Origin: Acanthamoeba castellanii str. Neff
Lineage: Eukaryota; Discosea; Longamoebia; Acanthamoebidae
DNA: 64,000 nucleotides
Direction: 5' to 3'
Assembly: GCF_000313135.1 (NCBI RefSeq)
Contig: NW_004457313.1
Span: 1,055,588 to 1,119,587 of the forward strand
The notes beneath the pieces are model-generated. The model ran no database searches. It saw only the letters and a list, made by a program, of their open reading frames with translations, and had not been told where the DNA came from. Shown here in pieces: positions 1-11,800 of this stretch; the first letter of the stretch is position 1, and the number at the start of each line of letters is the position of its first letter. The translations under genes were made by a program, and so were the position numbers.

Positions 1-874
1 GTGGGCACGTGCCATGAATTCTCACGCGAGTTTCTCCTCCTTGTCCTCCAATTTTCTGTTGAATTTCTTGCAATCCCAACCAATCGGCGATGGTGGCCGC
101 GTGCGTCCGGGATTGGGGTGCGACGAATTACGGGCGCAAAGTTGTGTTCATTGCAGAACTCGAGCACAGTCACGCCTTGTGTCGTCTTCGCTCACCGCTC
201 CACAGATCGAGAACGAACGAAAGGGAGGTGACCTCGCGCGGAGTGACTGAAAGATTAGACTGGTCCCTTCAGCCCAAAAGATTCACAGTGGTACGCGCCT
301 GGCCTTGATTTATAAATGTTACGATTTATGTTCTGTAAATATTTTTAAGAGTGAAACCTGGGGAGGGTGCCACCCTCGTTGAATTGACCGAGGCCACATC
401 TTATTACTTTTGCTTTTTATTTATTAGTTCTATTTTCATCTTTCTATTTTTCCTTGCTTTTTATTTATTTGTTCTATTTTCATCTTTCTATTTTTCCTAT
501 TTTTAATTTGTTCTGCACCGCGAGGGTCCGCAGAATATTGTGGCGGAGTTAATTCCCACACCACAACCTCAACCTCTTCTTCCTCAATGTCCGGTCACTA
601 GTGGCACCACCTTCCTCTTCTTCGCCCTTTTTTTCCCACTCTCTTCACCTCTCTGCCACACCTCCCTCTGTTGTGTTGGTGTTTGCGCGCAGCTGCATCA
701 TCTTCAACACTCAACATCTCAACTGTTCGCCTTCCAGCCACGACAGCTGCAGCTGCTCAGCCCACCCGCTCTCCTCTTGGACTCACACACGCGCTTACGA
801 ACAGGCACTCTAGCACCACCAACAGTTGAAGAGGGAAAGGAAACCACAGAACGTCGCACGCAGCAGAGAAAAAG
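1..874. other. 5' flanking region without a recognisable gene
   Basis: No open frame here shows a recognisable domain or the G/C-rich third positions of the neighbouring exons. The first 300 bases are GC-balanced. About 310-500 is AT-rich and carries a tandem duplication. About 540-874 is C/T-rich and probably forms the promoter and 5' leader of the gene that starts at 875. A 3' end of an earlier gene cannot be excluded. Confidence 0.5.
410..497. repeat. 44-bp tandem duplication
   Basis: Two adjacent copies of an AT-rich 44-base unit, about 410-453 and 454-497, differ at one position. Each runs from TTGCTTTTTATTTATT to CTATTTTTCC. The near identity points to a recent local duplication upstream of the USP-like gene. 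No function is visible. Confidence 0.85.
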
Positions 875-3800
875 ATGAGCAACCTCACCAAGTCAATGGA
901 GGCCGGAGACAGGGACACCGTGGTGGAGAAGCTGCTGGCCATCTTTCCCGCCATGGACAGGGAAGTCGCCAGGTACTCTTCCTCTTCCTCTCCGTCGTCT
1001 TCGTCTTCGCTTTCGCGTTTTTGTTCGCGCTTCGTTCTTTCCGTGGATGACCACCTGTCAAAATTGGAATTCTTGGAATGCTCGGGCCTCACACCGTGAG
1101 TGAACCAACACAGGTCCGTGCTGATCACATGCGAGTACGACCTGGCCCAGACCGTGGAGACCCTCAAGGAGCTGGGCATCCACAAGGTCAAGGAGAGCGC
1201 CACCGGCGGTGAGTCGCCGGCCGGCGCTCACCACCCCGCCGCCGACCTGGGCGGCCGCAGGGGCTCCTCGGGCTCCATCAACATCCCCAACTCACCCACA
1301 CGCGGCAGCCCGGGCGGCGGACGCAACTCGCCGTCGACGGCCTCGCCCAAGGGTCCGTCGCCGCGTCGCGGCCACACCGCGGCCGTCGCATCGCACACGT
1401 CGCACGCACACTCGCACGCGCGCTCGCCGTCGACCTACACCTTTGGCACGTCGCCCGTGTCGAACGCCTACTTTGCCGACCACTACCAGGACGACGGCAT
1501 ACTGACCCACCCGCGCGGCCAGTCGCCGATCAACCCCTACCTCACCGCCACGGGCGGCATCGGCCGGCCGTCGGCCGCCTCGCCCAACCCGTACCTGCCG
1601 CCCAACAACCCGTACCTCGTCCCGCCCGGCGCGCCGTCAGGAATGGGCTTCGGCGGCCCGGCCTCGCCCTCGTCTCGCCCCTCCTTCTACGCCTACTCCT
1701 ACTCGTCATCGCCCGGCAGCGTCTACCCGATCCACTCCCAGGCGCCCTCGCTCTCCTCGCCCAGCCTCGGCCCGTTCGGCGGCGGCGGCGGAAGTGGTGG
1801 CGGCAGCAGCGCGTGGGGCCAAGGCCAGTCGGGCTCGGGCTCATCGGGGTCGAGCAACCCCTACGTGTTCTCGTCGTCGCCCAAGTTCGCGCATGGGCAA
1901 CAGTTCCCGCCGGCCGGCGCACTGTCGGGCTCGCCCAATCCGTTCTACACCTATTCGTATTCGTCGTCGCCCGGCAGCGTGTACCCGATCGCGAGCGTCC
2001 AGCCCAGCGCGCGCCACCCGACGTTCGGCGGCGGCTTCTCGGGGTCGCCTTCCGTGCCGCCCCACGGCCAGCTGTCACAATCGCCCGGCACGGCCTACTT
2101 CGCATCGCTCGCTGCGACGTCGCCGGCTGGCGGCCGCTTCGGCGGACCTTCGTCGCCGTCGTCTGCCGGTGGGCCGTCGCCGCTGATGTTCAGGAAGGAG
2201 CCGCTCCACTCGTCCCTGGACAACCTGCTGCTGGCCAAGGCCATCAAGATCGAAGACGAGAGCGAGAGCGAGAGCGAAAGCGACGAAGGCGAAGAGCGGG
2301 AGGGGGAGGGGGAGGAGGAGAGCGTGGGCGACAACGAGGTGGTGTTCGCCGACGAGGACGGCTTCGATGCCGTCAAGGCGGCAGTCCAGCAGTCGTCGCC
2401 TTCGCAGAAGAAGAAGAAGCCCACCATCATCATCCTCCGCCCGAAGCAGTCCAAGTCGCCGCACCACTCGGTACGTGTCGTATGTCGTGTGTTGTGTGGT
2501 TGGGACGGCGGCTTATATGGTGTTACCACAGCCGAGCGAGGGCAACAAGCACCAGATGCCGAACCTGGCCCAGCGCAAGTTCATGCGTATGGTGTTCAAG
2601 AACCGCACCGACGTGTCGCCGCTCAACCCGCTCGCGGCCCTGTTCCTGTGCCTCAGCCAGGTGCCGGCCCTGCGCGACTACTTCCTCTCCGACGCCTACA
2701 AGGCCCAGCTCAAGCCCGAGAAGAACAAGTCCGCTGGCGCCGACAGTGTCCACGCCGCCGAGGCCTCGATGGGCGACCTCAACATCTCTGGCGAGTGGGA
2801 CGCGCAGGACGTCTACCACGGCAGCCGTCGCCTCACCCTCGCTCAGCACTTTGCCCTCTGCGGTACACGCACCACCGCACACGCACCGCCGCACGCGCAC
2901 ACGATGATCGTTGTGAGCTGAAATGTTATGTAACGCTTGGTCGCGAACAGTCAAGGCGCTGCAGGGCAAGACGCCGAATGAGCTGCGGGAGCTGGACGAG
3001 CAGTTCGCCGCCTTCCAGCAGGTCGTCACCAGCCGCACACCGCACCTCAGCGGCACCGGCAGCGTCGAAGGTATCACCAAGTCAACCCCCCCAATGTGGT
3101 GTGTACGCGTCTTTTTAGGTCCGCGCGCAGGTTCGGACCTAAAATCTGTTGGTCTCCACCGGTGCAATGCAGAGGAAGCTGGTCGGTATTCGGACATGGT
3201 GGACTGGGTGCTCGAACACCTGAAGGAGGACCTCAGCGTGAAGAGCCCCGCCTACGAGCCCACGCCCGAAGACGAGGCCCTGGGCGACGACCACGTCGCC
3301 GCCAAGTACTGGGAGTCCTACAAGCGCGCCAATCCCATCCTCATCGCCAACCTGGTACGTGAATCAACACACACGCGCACGCACGCACGCACGCACGACA
3401 CACACAGTGCAACTTTCTCCCTTGGTCATGCCCGCTTACGCTCCGTCGACATGGTTGTTGTGATTGTCGACGTACAGTTCACCGGTCTGTTGAAGACGGC
3501 GATCAGCTGCACGGGGTGCGGGCACCGCACTGTGAGCGTGAGCGTGGCCAACGGGCTCGTGTTGCCGACGAGCCTGGACAAGAAGCGCTCGATTGTCGTC
3601 ACCTTCGTGCCCGACAACCCCAGCGCCACCAACAAGCCCACCAAGCACTCTGTCAGGTACCCACTCGCGCCAAGTTTTTTGAAGAATGTCTCCGGCAGTG
3701 TGGCTCACGCATTTTTGCCATTCTTTGTGCTTTGTTTGGGGTGGTGGGCGCCCACCAGTGTGTTCAAGACGAGCTACGGGCAGGACCTCAAGGTGGGACT

Positions 3801-5829
3801 GATCGAGCGTCTGGGCAAGCCCCTCCGACCCGACCAGCTCATCGTCACCGAAGTCTACGGCGGTCGCATCGCTCAGATCATTGGTTCGCACGCCGTGCGT
3901 GTCGTACGTCTGTCGTGTGCGCTGTCGGTCTCTCCCTAACATACGACACACGTTGTTGAACAGACGACTCGACGCCCGTGGAGGTGCTGAAGGACAAGGA
4001 CGTGGTGGTGGTCTACGAGGTGCCCGCGGCCCACCAGAGCGCGCAGACCCGTCGCCGCATGAGCTTCCCGTTCGACAAGGCCTCGTCGCCCGTCGTCGGC
4101 GCCAAGTCCGACCTGCCCTTCTTCGTCATCCACCGATACCACAAGTACGGGCCTCTCCTCCTCCTCGCCCCTTCTGTGTGCGCGCGCGTGCGGTGGTGCG
4201 TGCGCGTGCGCGTGCGGTGTCGACACACACCTGACGCGTGTGCGCGCTCTCTCCTTCATAACAGGCAGCGCAAGGAGGATGACATGGGAACGCACATCAT
4301 CGGCAAGCCCTTCCCCGTGCCCTCCAACCTGACCTACGCCCAACTGTACACAATCGTGTGGGACAGGTACTGTTGGTCACATCCCGTGTGCTTCCTATCG
4401 TACGGTACAGCGCGAGAGTGCACTGGGCTGACCTTGCGTTTCATGCCATGTGTGCTATGATGGTGATGGTGGTGGTGATGAATAGGTTCAAGGAGACGCT
4501 GGGCTATTCGAAGGATCTGTCGTACGCCGAGCTGGCGGACCAGATCCGGGAGAGCGAGGAGAAGCGACTGGCGGGCGAGAAGGACGCCAAGGGGCGCGAG
4601 GACAAGAAGGGCCACCACGCCGACAGCAAGCGGCACGTGGGCCCCTTCGAGATCAAGATCGTCGACCAGTTCCTCGCCAAGTACGGCGCTCCCTCCACTC
4701 CACCACCGTACATATGTGAAATCCCACAAATGCTCGAAGAGGTCTCACCGGTGCTTTCTTGACTCCATCGTAGCTGCGGCTCGTGCGACAAGGGCTTCAG
4801 GTGCGATGGCTGCGTGATGCCCTACGACGAGGTGCCGGTCAGCTTTGCCCCCGAGAACCACCTCGGTACGCACAGGCGCCTCCACACACGCCCTGAATGC
4901 CCCCCCCCCACTATTGCCGCGTGGCGCGAAGATGTTGACCCAACTTTCTCTCTTTCGGACATAAAAATAGTGGTGGACTGGAACATCCCCAGCGACGAGT
5001 ACGAATCCAAGCTCCACAAGTCTCTGGTACGTACCTCCCTGCCCCTCACGTGATGTTGCGCGGGTCGGACATAAAACGCTAATGTAGAGGGGGGGTGCAG
5101 CTGCTCAACATGTGGCCCGACAAGCTCGAGGAGACGGGCGGTGTGGCGCCCAAGGTCACCCTTCAGGACTGCCTGCACAAGTACATCGGCCAGTACCGCA
5201 TCCCTGAGTGGTTCTGCCAGCACTGCAAGGAGTTCAAGCAGGCCACCAAGGCCACCGCCATCGGCGAGCTGCCGCCCTCCCTCATGATCCACCTGTCACG
5301 CTTCGAACTTAACAGGTGCGCGCGACACACAACGGCACACTACACAAGCCACACGACACACGCGCCATGACGTGTGTCTCACTGCGGCGCGCTATCAGAT
5401 ATTGGCACAGGGTGTGCAAGACGGAGGTGGACTTCCCCATCAGCGGGCTTGATCTCACCAGCTATGTGGAGGAGACTGTCGACGGCTGCTCCGAGCACCA
5501 GCCCCACCACGGCCACAAGAAGATCCTCTACGACCTCCAGGCCGTGCTGGTACCCTCCCCCCGCCTTCGCTTTCGTTTTTCGTTTTCGCTTTTCATCGCC
5601 TCATCGCTCTTCGTTCTTTTCCTATGCGCAGCAACTGTCGGGCTCGCGGGGCTATTCGGCGTGCGTGCGCAACCCGGGCGACCGCAGGTTCTACCACTAC
5701 ACGCCCAGCGCCACCTACCAGCTGCCGAGCGAGGAGTCCGACCTGCCCAGCCTCAAGTCGATTCTGTGCAGCGGCGATGCCTGCGTCCTCTTCTACGCCA
5801 AGCGCGAGGACCAGGCCCACAGCAACTAA
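875..5829 (+). CDS. CUE-domain USP4/11/15-like protein, catalytically degenerate
   Basis: Multi-exon gene. Exon 1 (875-972) and exon 2 (from about 1114) together encode a CUE-type ubiquitin-binding domain with the sequence LLAIFPAMDREVARSVL. A Ser/Pro/Gly-rich spacer and an acidic stretch follow, then a USP catalytic fold. The USP part shows the zinc-binding pairs CTGC (about 3514) and CGSCDKGFRCDGC (about 4780), the segment WFCQHCKEFKQATKA, the motif LPPSLMIHLSRF, and NRYW-like and FPI motifs typical of USP4/11/15. Aligned by eye, the Cys-box position of GNTCYMNS is Asn, in SPLNPLAALFLCLS, and the GHY catalytic His is Gly, in SRGYSACVRNP. It therefore looks like an inactive, probably ubiquitin-binding scaffold. 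The start at 875 is in frame with the CUE domain. About 12 introns are inferred, many with GTAC or GTGC donors. Confidence 0.85.
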
Positions 5830-6085
5830 GTCGTTCATGCGCCAGCGACTCGACAAGTACGGAAACGCGCGTACCGAGCGAAAAAACGCAACGGAAACCA
5901 GGCCACGCCGCGCGCACGACGCATCGCCGTAGGAGCACCCAACAACAAACTTACACACACGCGCACACATAAACCTGTAAATGGATTTTCAAGAGCGGGA
6001 CACCGTTGTCTTTCGAAGGTGGCATGACAGCCTTTTGCCTCAAGCCCTCATGTATGATGTGTACAAAGCGTTGGCAAGCCAGCCT

Positions 6086-6944
6086 TCAGTTGAGCATGAA
6101 CTGTACGCTGCCTCGGAGAGCAGGCGGTGAGGCTGGCGGCACTTCAGGGCTGGCCAGCCCTGAAGTGGAAGTGGAAGTGGAGGTGGGGGACTCTGCGCCG
6201 CTTCGCTCTTCATGTCGCTCCTGTTGTTGTAGTTGTAGTTTGCGGTGCGCACGAGCATAGCGAATGCCGCAAGCGTTGCACAACCTGAAAGTAAATAGAA
6301 TTCAGTAGTTGTTCGGTGGCTTCTGATCGATCCCCTCGTCATGTGACGGTGTAGAAAACTCGGAAGGGCAGGTTCCAACCGGAACTGGCAACCTGGTGAG
6401 TCATTCGCGTCATGAACACGAAGGAGGTCACGCACGTCGAGGGACCCACGGGGCCTGTGCGCCACTGGCTGGTGGTGGCCGTGCCGCAGTGGCGGCAGGC
6501 GCGGTCAGGGAACAGCTTCTTCGAGCGCTGCGGCTGCTTGGATGTGAGGTGGAGCGAAGACGAAGAAGAGCAAGCCCGGGCTGATGATGAGGATGAAGAC
6601 GATGACAATGAAGATGAGCCCAGATCAGCTGATGGAAGTGAAGGCGAAGTAGAGGAGGGCGCTTGCTGGCTGTGGTGATGGCCAACGAGCTGGGTCAACA
6701 GCAGCAGCCGCTCGAGAAGCAGCCGATTACACTCCAACAAGTCGGTCTCAGCAAGGGTGAGACTAGCATTCTGCAACTTCGTCGTCAGCCTCGACACCTC
6801 CTTGGCCAGGATGCCCACCTGCCACCCAACACGAGCCATCAACGACGTGCATTGTATTTTATTTCATCTTTGATACTCTCAGTGGGCGAAGAGTACCTTA
6901 AGGAACAGGTCTGGGTGGTTGGTGTAGGTGTAGGGGCTGGCCAT
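6086..6944 (-). CDS. GATA-type zinc finger protein (copy 1)
   Basis: Three exons: 6897-6944, 6436-6818 and 6086-6284, giving about 209 residues. The start encodes MASPYTYTNHPDLFLK. A leucine-rich, possibly coiled-coil stretch and a Ser-rich acidic-to-neutral linker follow. The single GATA finger is CRHCGTATTSQWRTGP, continued across the second intron by LCNACGIRYAR, so the four zinc ligands (CxxC and CNAC) are present. GATA fingers bind WGATAR DNA, so this is probably a nuclear transcription factor. The protein ends RGSVQFMLN, nearly the same tail as the next GATA gene. The intron inside the finger falls at the same place in both genes, which indicates tandem duplication. Confidence 0.88.
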
Positions 6945-7335
6945 CGCTGAGTGGTGTTCTCAGGGAGTGGTGTTTGAGTTGAGTTGTTGAAGTGGAAGAG
7001 GGGGGCAGGTTTTATGTGAGGTGAGGCGAAGTGAGATTGGTCCGCGCGCGATGTGAGCAGAGATGGGTGACGGCATCTCGTTTCCGCCAGACAGGCCGTG
7101 CGTCACACGCGCCATCAACGACGTGCTGTCCACAAAGGCCACACCTTATCCAAATTGGAGCTGCCTCCTGGCGGAGCCAGCTGAGCGGTGGTCCATCACT
7201 CGCCCAAGTTACATTGATGTGAACCTAATTTGCGTTCACTGTTGGCCAAACGCCAGAAACTGGAGATGTACACCTGCTAAGTTACAAGCGAGCAACAGGC
7301 GAAAAGGTGGTTCTATGTTCTGATTTCTGATTGGT

Positions 7336-8095
7336 TCAATTAAGCACGAATTGAATGCTGCCTCTCCTCGCTGACTCCGCTGGCGATCGCGTGTCTATTA
7401 GTGTCTCATCGTCCGAAGATGCGGCCACAGCCGCGCACTTGCCGCGGCGAGCGTCTCGCTTGAGTTGTCTGAAATGACGAATGCCACACGCATTGCACAA
7501 CCTGTCACCGAAAAGAGCGAAGAGCGAAGAGCGAAGAGAAAAGCAGGGTTAGGGTTGGTTGGTGGTCATAGCCCACCGGGGGGGGGGTAATGCCGATGGG
7601 CACTTACGTTGATGGGCCATGGGGTCCCGATCGCCACTGGCTCGTGTAGGCCGTGCCGCAGCGACCACAAACCCTGCCGGCAAACACCCTCTTTACCCGC
7701 TTCTGGTAGCCCGTAGTCACTCCCTGGAACAGGTCGGACGAGGCCGGCGATGACGGCGACGAGGACCCTGGAGATGAAGATGAAGACGAGTGGCTCCGCT
7801 TACGCACGAGCCGGACGTCGAGCTGACGCAGGTGCAGTTGAAGGAGTACGCGATTAAGATCGAACAGGTTGCTCTCCTCGGGCGTAAGCCCGACCTCCTG
7901 CTTCTTGGTCTTCAATCGCAGCACCTCTTGCGTCGCCTCGGCCAGCTGATGACGTGTGCGAAAAGAAAAGAGACTTAGCCGTCAGTTCCACGCGTTGGAG
8001 CACCGGAGGAGTTCGACATTCGTGGACGTGCCTGCTGGAACGCAATCGGTGTGGTAGTGGTAGTTGTTGGGGTGGCGTTGTTGGTTGTGTGCATT
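7336..8095 (-). CDS. GATA-type zinc finger protein (copy 2)
   Basis: Two exons are clear: about 7608-7945 and 7336-7501. They encode a leucine-rich N-terminal helix, a Ser-rich linker and a GATA finger, CGRCGTAYTSQWRSGP, followed after the intron by LCNACGIRHFRQLKRDARR. The C-terminus RGSIQFVLN mirrors copy 1. A homologous helix (LAEATQEVLRLK against ILAKEVSRLTTK) lies in the same place. The first exon is not resolved: an ATG at about 8095 opens a Thr-rich frame, but no donor in the right phase was found, so the upstream boundary is provisional. Likely a DNA-binding transcription factor paralogous to the neighbour at 6086-6944. Confidence 0.78.
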
Positions 8096-8812
8096 TAGTG
8101 TGAGAAGGGCTATGTGGTAGGGGCTGAGCAAAGGAGGAATGGCGACCGAGAAGGAGAACGTGAGTGTGTTGTGGTGGTCGGCGTGGTTTGTGGGCTTGTG
8201 GGAGGTTTGGCCCTGGGTCGAGGAGTCAGATTGAAGGCGGCGCACACGTGCCCGAGATCAGTTCGTAGGCGTACTTTGGAGAGCGGAGAGATAGCGGGAA
8301 GGTCGCATATGTCCACAGATGGTGTGCCACGCGGCCACGTCAGGCTTCACGTCTCATCACAAGTCGCGATCGGGCCATGGAGAAGGTCCAACAAAACGAC
8401 GAGCACCAACCCAGAGCTGAAATTAAGAGGGCGGTCAGGATTGTAGCCAATCGAAACTCAGCTCGTGAGAACACCAGCACCAATTCATATCAGAGGTGGA
8501 CGCACCGTCGTCCTCTTCAGCCGTGGGGGCAACAACGAGCGCACTCCTTCGCTGTTGGTGTCGGAACTGAGGCGCTTTGTTTCTCGCCATATAACCGAAC
8601 AAGAAGAACGAAAGCGAAGGCTGTGTTTCGTTCTTTATTTTTCCGTTTTCATTTCCCATCTTCGTTTTTTGTTTTGGATTATTAGCCCTGTCAACCGCCA
8701 CTCCAACACATCAAACGGTCTCCTCTTCACATCACCAGCAGGCAAATAGATTTCCACGCGCACCCCGACTTCATCCATTATTTAAACTCAAAAGGGGTGA
8801 ATCAGCGCAACG
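8096..8812. other. Intergenic region between divergent GATA and RasGAP genes
   Basis: No supported exon was found in these roughly 700 bases. The stretch probably holds the promoters of the GATA copy 2 gene (minus) and the RasGAP gene (plus). The last 150 bases before the RasGAP ATG are T/C-rich with short purine runs. No TATA-like or other consensus could be assigned with confidence. Confidence 0.5.
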
Positions 8813-11800
8813 ATGGCCGATTTGGGCAAGCCATCGGCGACGATTTCTGGAACAGCAGATGGAGGGGGCGAGGCGACTCCAGCCTCGCCTACTTCGGGAG
8901 GACTCGCGACGGCCCCCATCTCATCTTCGAATGCCGGCGTCTCCATTGCGCCCGCGCCCTCATCGGGTGGCTCCACCCCCAGCGCTGGCGAGAGCGCCCC
9001 TGACACCGAGGCCGCCGGGGGCGTCGGAGGTAAAAAGAACCACCGCCTCCACCGCGCCGAACGCGAGGCCGACTTCATTCGCGTACCCCCCCCCGCTCCC
9101 ATCTTTCGTTCTTTATTTCTTTCTTTTTATTCCTACAGCGAGAAAAATCAATCCGTTATTTGAATAAACTCGGATAAACGCAAATTATCTTCTTCTTTTT
9201 ACGTATTTATTTATTTCAGTTTTATAAATAATTTCGTGAATTAATTAATTATTGTTTTTGTTTGTTGGTCAGATGCTGGTGCGGGGCGATTTTGCGGCCC
9301 TGCACGCTCTCTACGAGTCGGTGGACACGGGCAGCGAGGCGACGGTCCTGGTCGACGCCTCCGTCCACTACTTCTACACCAAGGGACCCAACGTACGCTC
9401 AGCTCGCCACTCCCTCACCTCAATCAACCCAAAGCCCGGCCTCATTCTTTCATTACTTCCCCCTTCCAGGCGCAATTGCTGCTCGAGTTGCTAAAATCCC
9501 TGATCGACAAGGAAGTCGACAGCACCGGTACGGGTTCCTTTCAACGCACACGCACACGCACTCGCACTCGCACTCGCACACGCACGCAGGACTGATGGTG
9601 GTGGTGATGGTTGTGCAGCATCGCCGGCGACGCTTTTCCGAAGCAACAGCGCGGCGGCGAAGATGCTGTCGGCCACGCTGCAGCACGTGGGCACCAAGTA
9701 CCTCCAGATGACCCTCCGCCGGATCGTGCACGAAGTCTGCATGTCCAACCCACGCATCGAAATCGATCCCCTCAAGTACACACCCCTCTTCCCACATTCC
9801 ACATTCCGTGCATTCCACGCATTCCATTGACGCTGGGCTGCACGCGCAGGCTCAAGCCGGACGACAACTACGACGAGAATCTCAAGCGGCTGACGAGCTA
9901 CTGCGAGCTCTTCTTCAACACGATCACCAAGTCGATCGAAGACTGCCCCGTGTTCGTGAGGCACGTGTGCGAATACGTGCAGATGTCCGCCGTGCGCAAG
10001 TTCCCCGAGAGCAAACAGATCCGTCAGAATCTCTCCGCCGTTGGTTCGTGTCTCTCTCTCTCTCTCTTTTGCCCCAATCCTTGTCGCTTTCTCTTACATG
10101 CACGACGCACACGCACACGCACACGCACACGCACACGACACGCACACAGGCGGCCTGCTGTTCCTGCGATTCTTCTGCCCTGCGATCTTCACTCCGCACA
10201 AGTTTTCCGTGGTGGAGGCCGCACCTGGTCCCGTCGCCCTGCGTTCCCTGATTCTCATCTCCAAGGTCATGCAGATGATGGCCAACGGCCTTCGCTTCAG
10301 GTAAGCAAACCAACCACGCCAACGCCCCCTTCTCTCCTTTCGTTCTTTCCGTCGCTTTCATTCTCTCGGACTTGAAATAATGAACACGTGCGTGGCTCCG
10401 TACAGCGACAAGGCCGAGCAGTACATGATCCCCATGAACGAGTTCATCGACAAGCACTCGGCCGACCTTCTAAACTTCTTCACCGAAGCCTCGGTACCCC
10501 TCACTCACCTTCGCCTTCGCTCTCTTCGCGCTTGATGTTTGTTTTTAACTCCGATTGCTTGCAGATGGTGCCGAGCGAGGAGGAGATTGCGCGACTCGAG
10601 CAGAAGCAGCGCCAGGCCTTCCAGGAGCGCGTGCTGAAGGACATATCCAACCCGTTGCTGGTCAAGACCAACGACCGCATCAGCCAGATGCAGGACTGGA
10701 AGAACAACGTTGCCCTCCTCTCTCCGCGAGTACCACTCCACATTTTTTTCCTCGCTCTTCTCTATTCTCTTCTTCTTCTCTTTTCTTTTCTTTTTTGTCA
10801 TCAGCTGCAGTCCACCGGAGCTCACCCACCCTCCAACCCGTTGGCCAATCCCCCCCGCAGCAGGCCAGAGCGCGCGCGGGCACGATCGAATCGCGGCCCA
10901 TCGCCCACAGCGCTTCTTCGGCCCACTCCGGCCCCGCGCCTTCCGTTCCCGGTTCGTTCCTGCCCTCCGGCCTCGTACGTCCCCTCTCTCCTCAACCTCA
11001 ACTTCTTCACTCCTGTTCCGAAGAATGACAAGACTGCTTACACGCGTGTCGTCGGTCGTGTGCGTGTCGTGCGTTTGCAGGTTGCGCGGTCAGCCCCGGA
11101 CCTGGTGCGCGAAATGTCGGACGACGCGGGGGATACGGTGCGGTCGAACACGTCGCAACAGCTCCATGTGGCCGACCGCGAGCACTCGCGGGACGACGCG
11201 GTGACGTCAGCAGGCAGCCGCGGAGCGACGGACGATGCAGACCACCCGCCCAATAAGAGACCGGAGGCCAACGCCGGCGTGCCACCCACGACGGCCGCGG
11301 CGCCGGTGGCGGCAGCGCCGCACGGCGGGTCGGGCGAGTCCCACCCGCGCCGGGACGAGCGGGAGCAGCGGGCCGACTGGCTGGACATCATCCACTTCTA
11401 TCTCCACCGCAACCTTGACAAGATTCGCGTCCTCATGCAGGCCCCCGAACTCCACGTACGTGCCCTGCGCGTGCGGTGGAGCGTGTGCGGTGTGCTGTGT
11501 GTTGTGTGCTTACATTAACGGTTTGGCGATGCAGGAGGATCTGAAGCACCTGGAGAAGGTGCTGTCGGCGTGGACGGTCCCGGAGATCGAAACGGAGGAG
11601 TCAAAGCGCGACAAGGAGCGAAAGGAGCGCGAGCGGAAGGAAAAGCTGAAGGAGAAGGAGCAGCAGGAGAAGCGCGAGCGCGAGCTGATCGAGCTGCCGG
11701 CCAAGGACAGCCCCAAGGAAAAGGACAAGGAGACGGCCCTCGAAAAGGCCACCCGGCGTCTCCTCCACAAGAAGACGAAGAACAAGGGCGAGCTCGAGAC

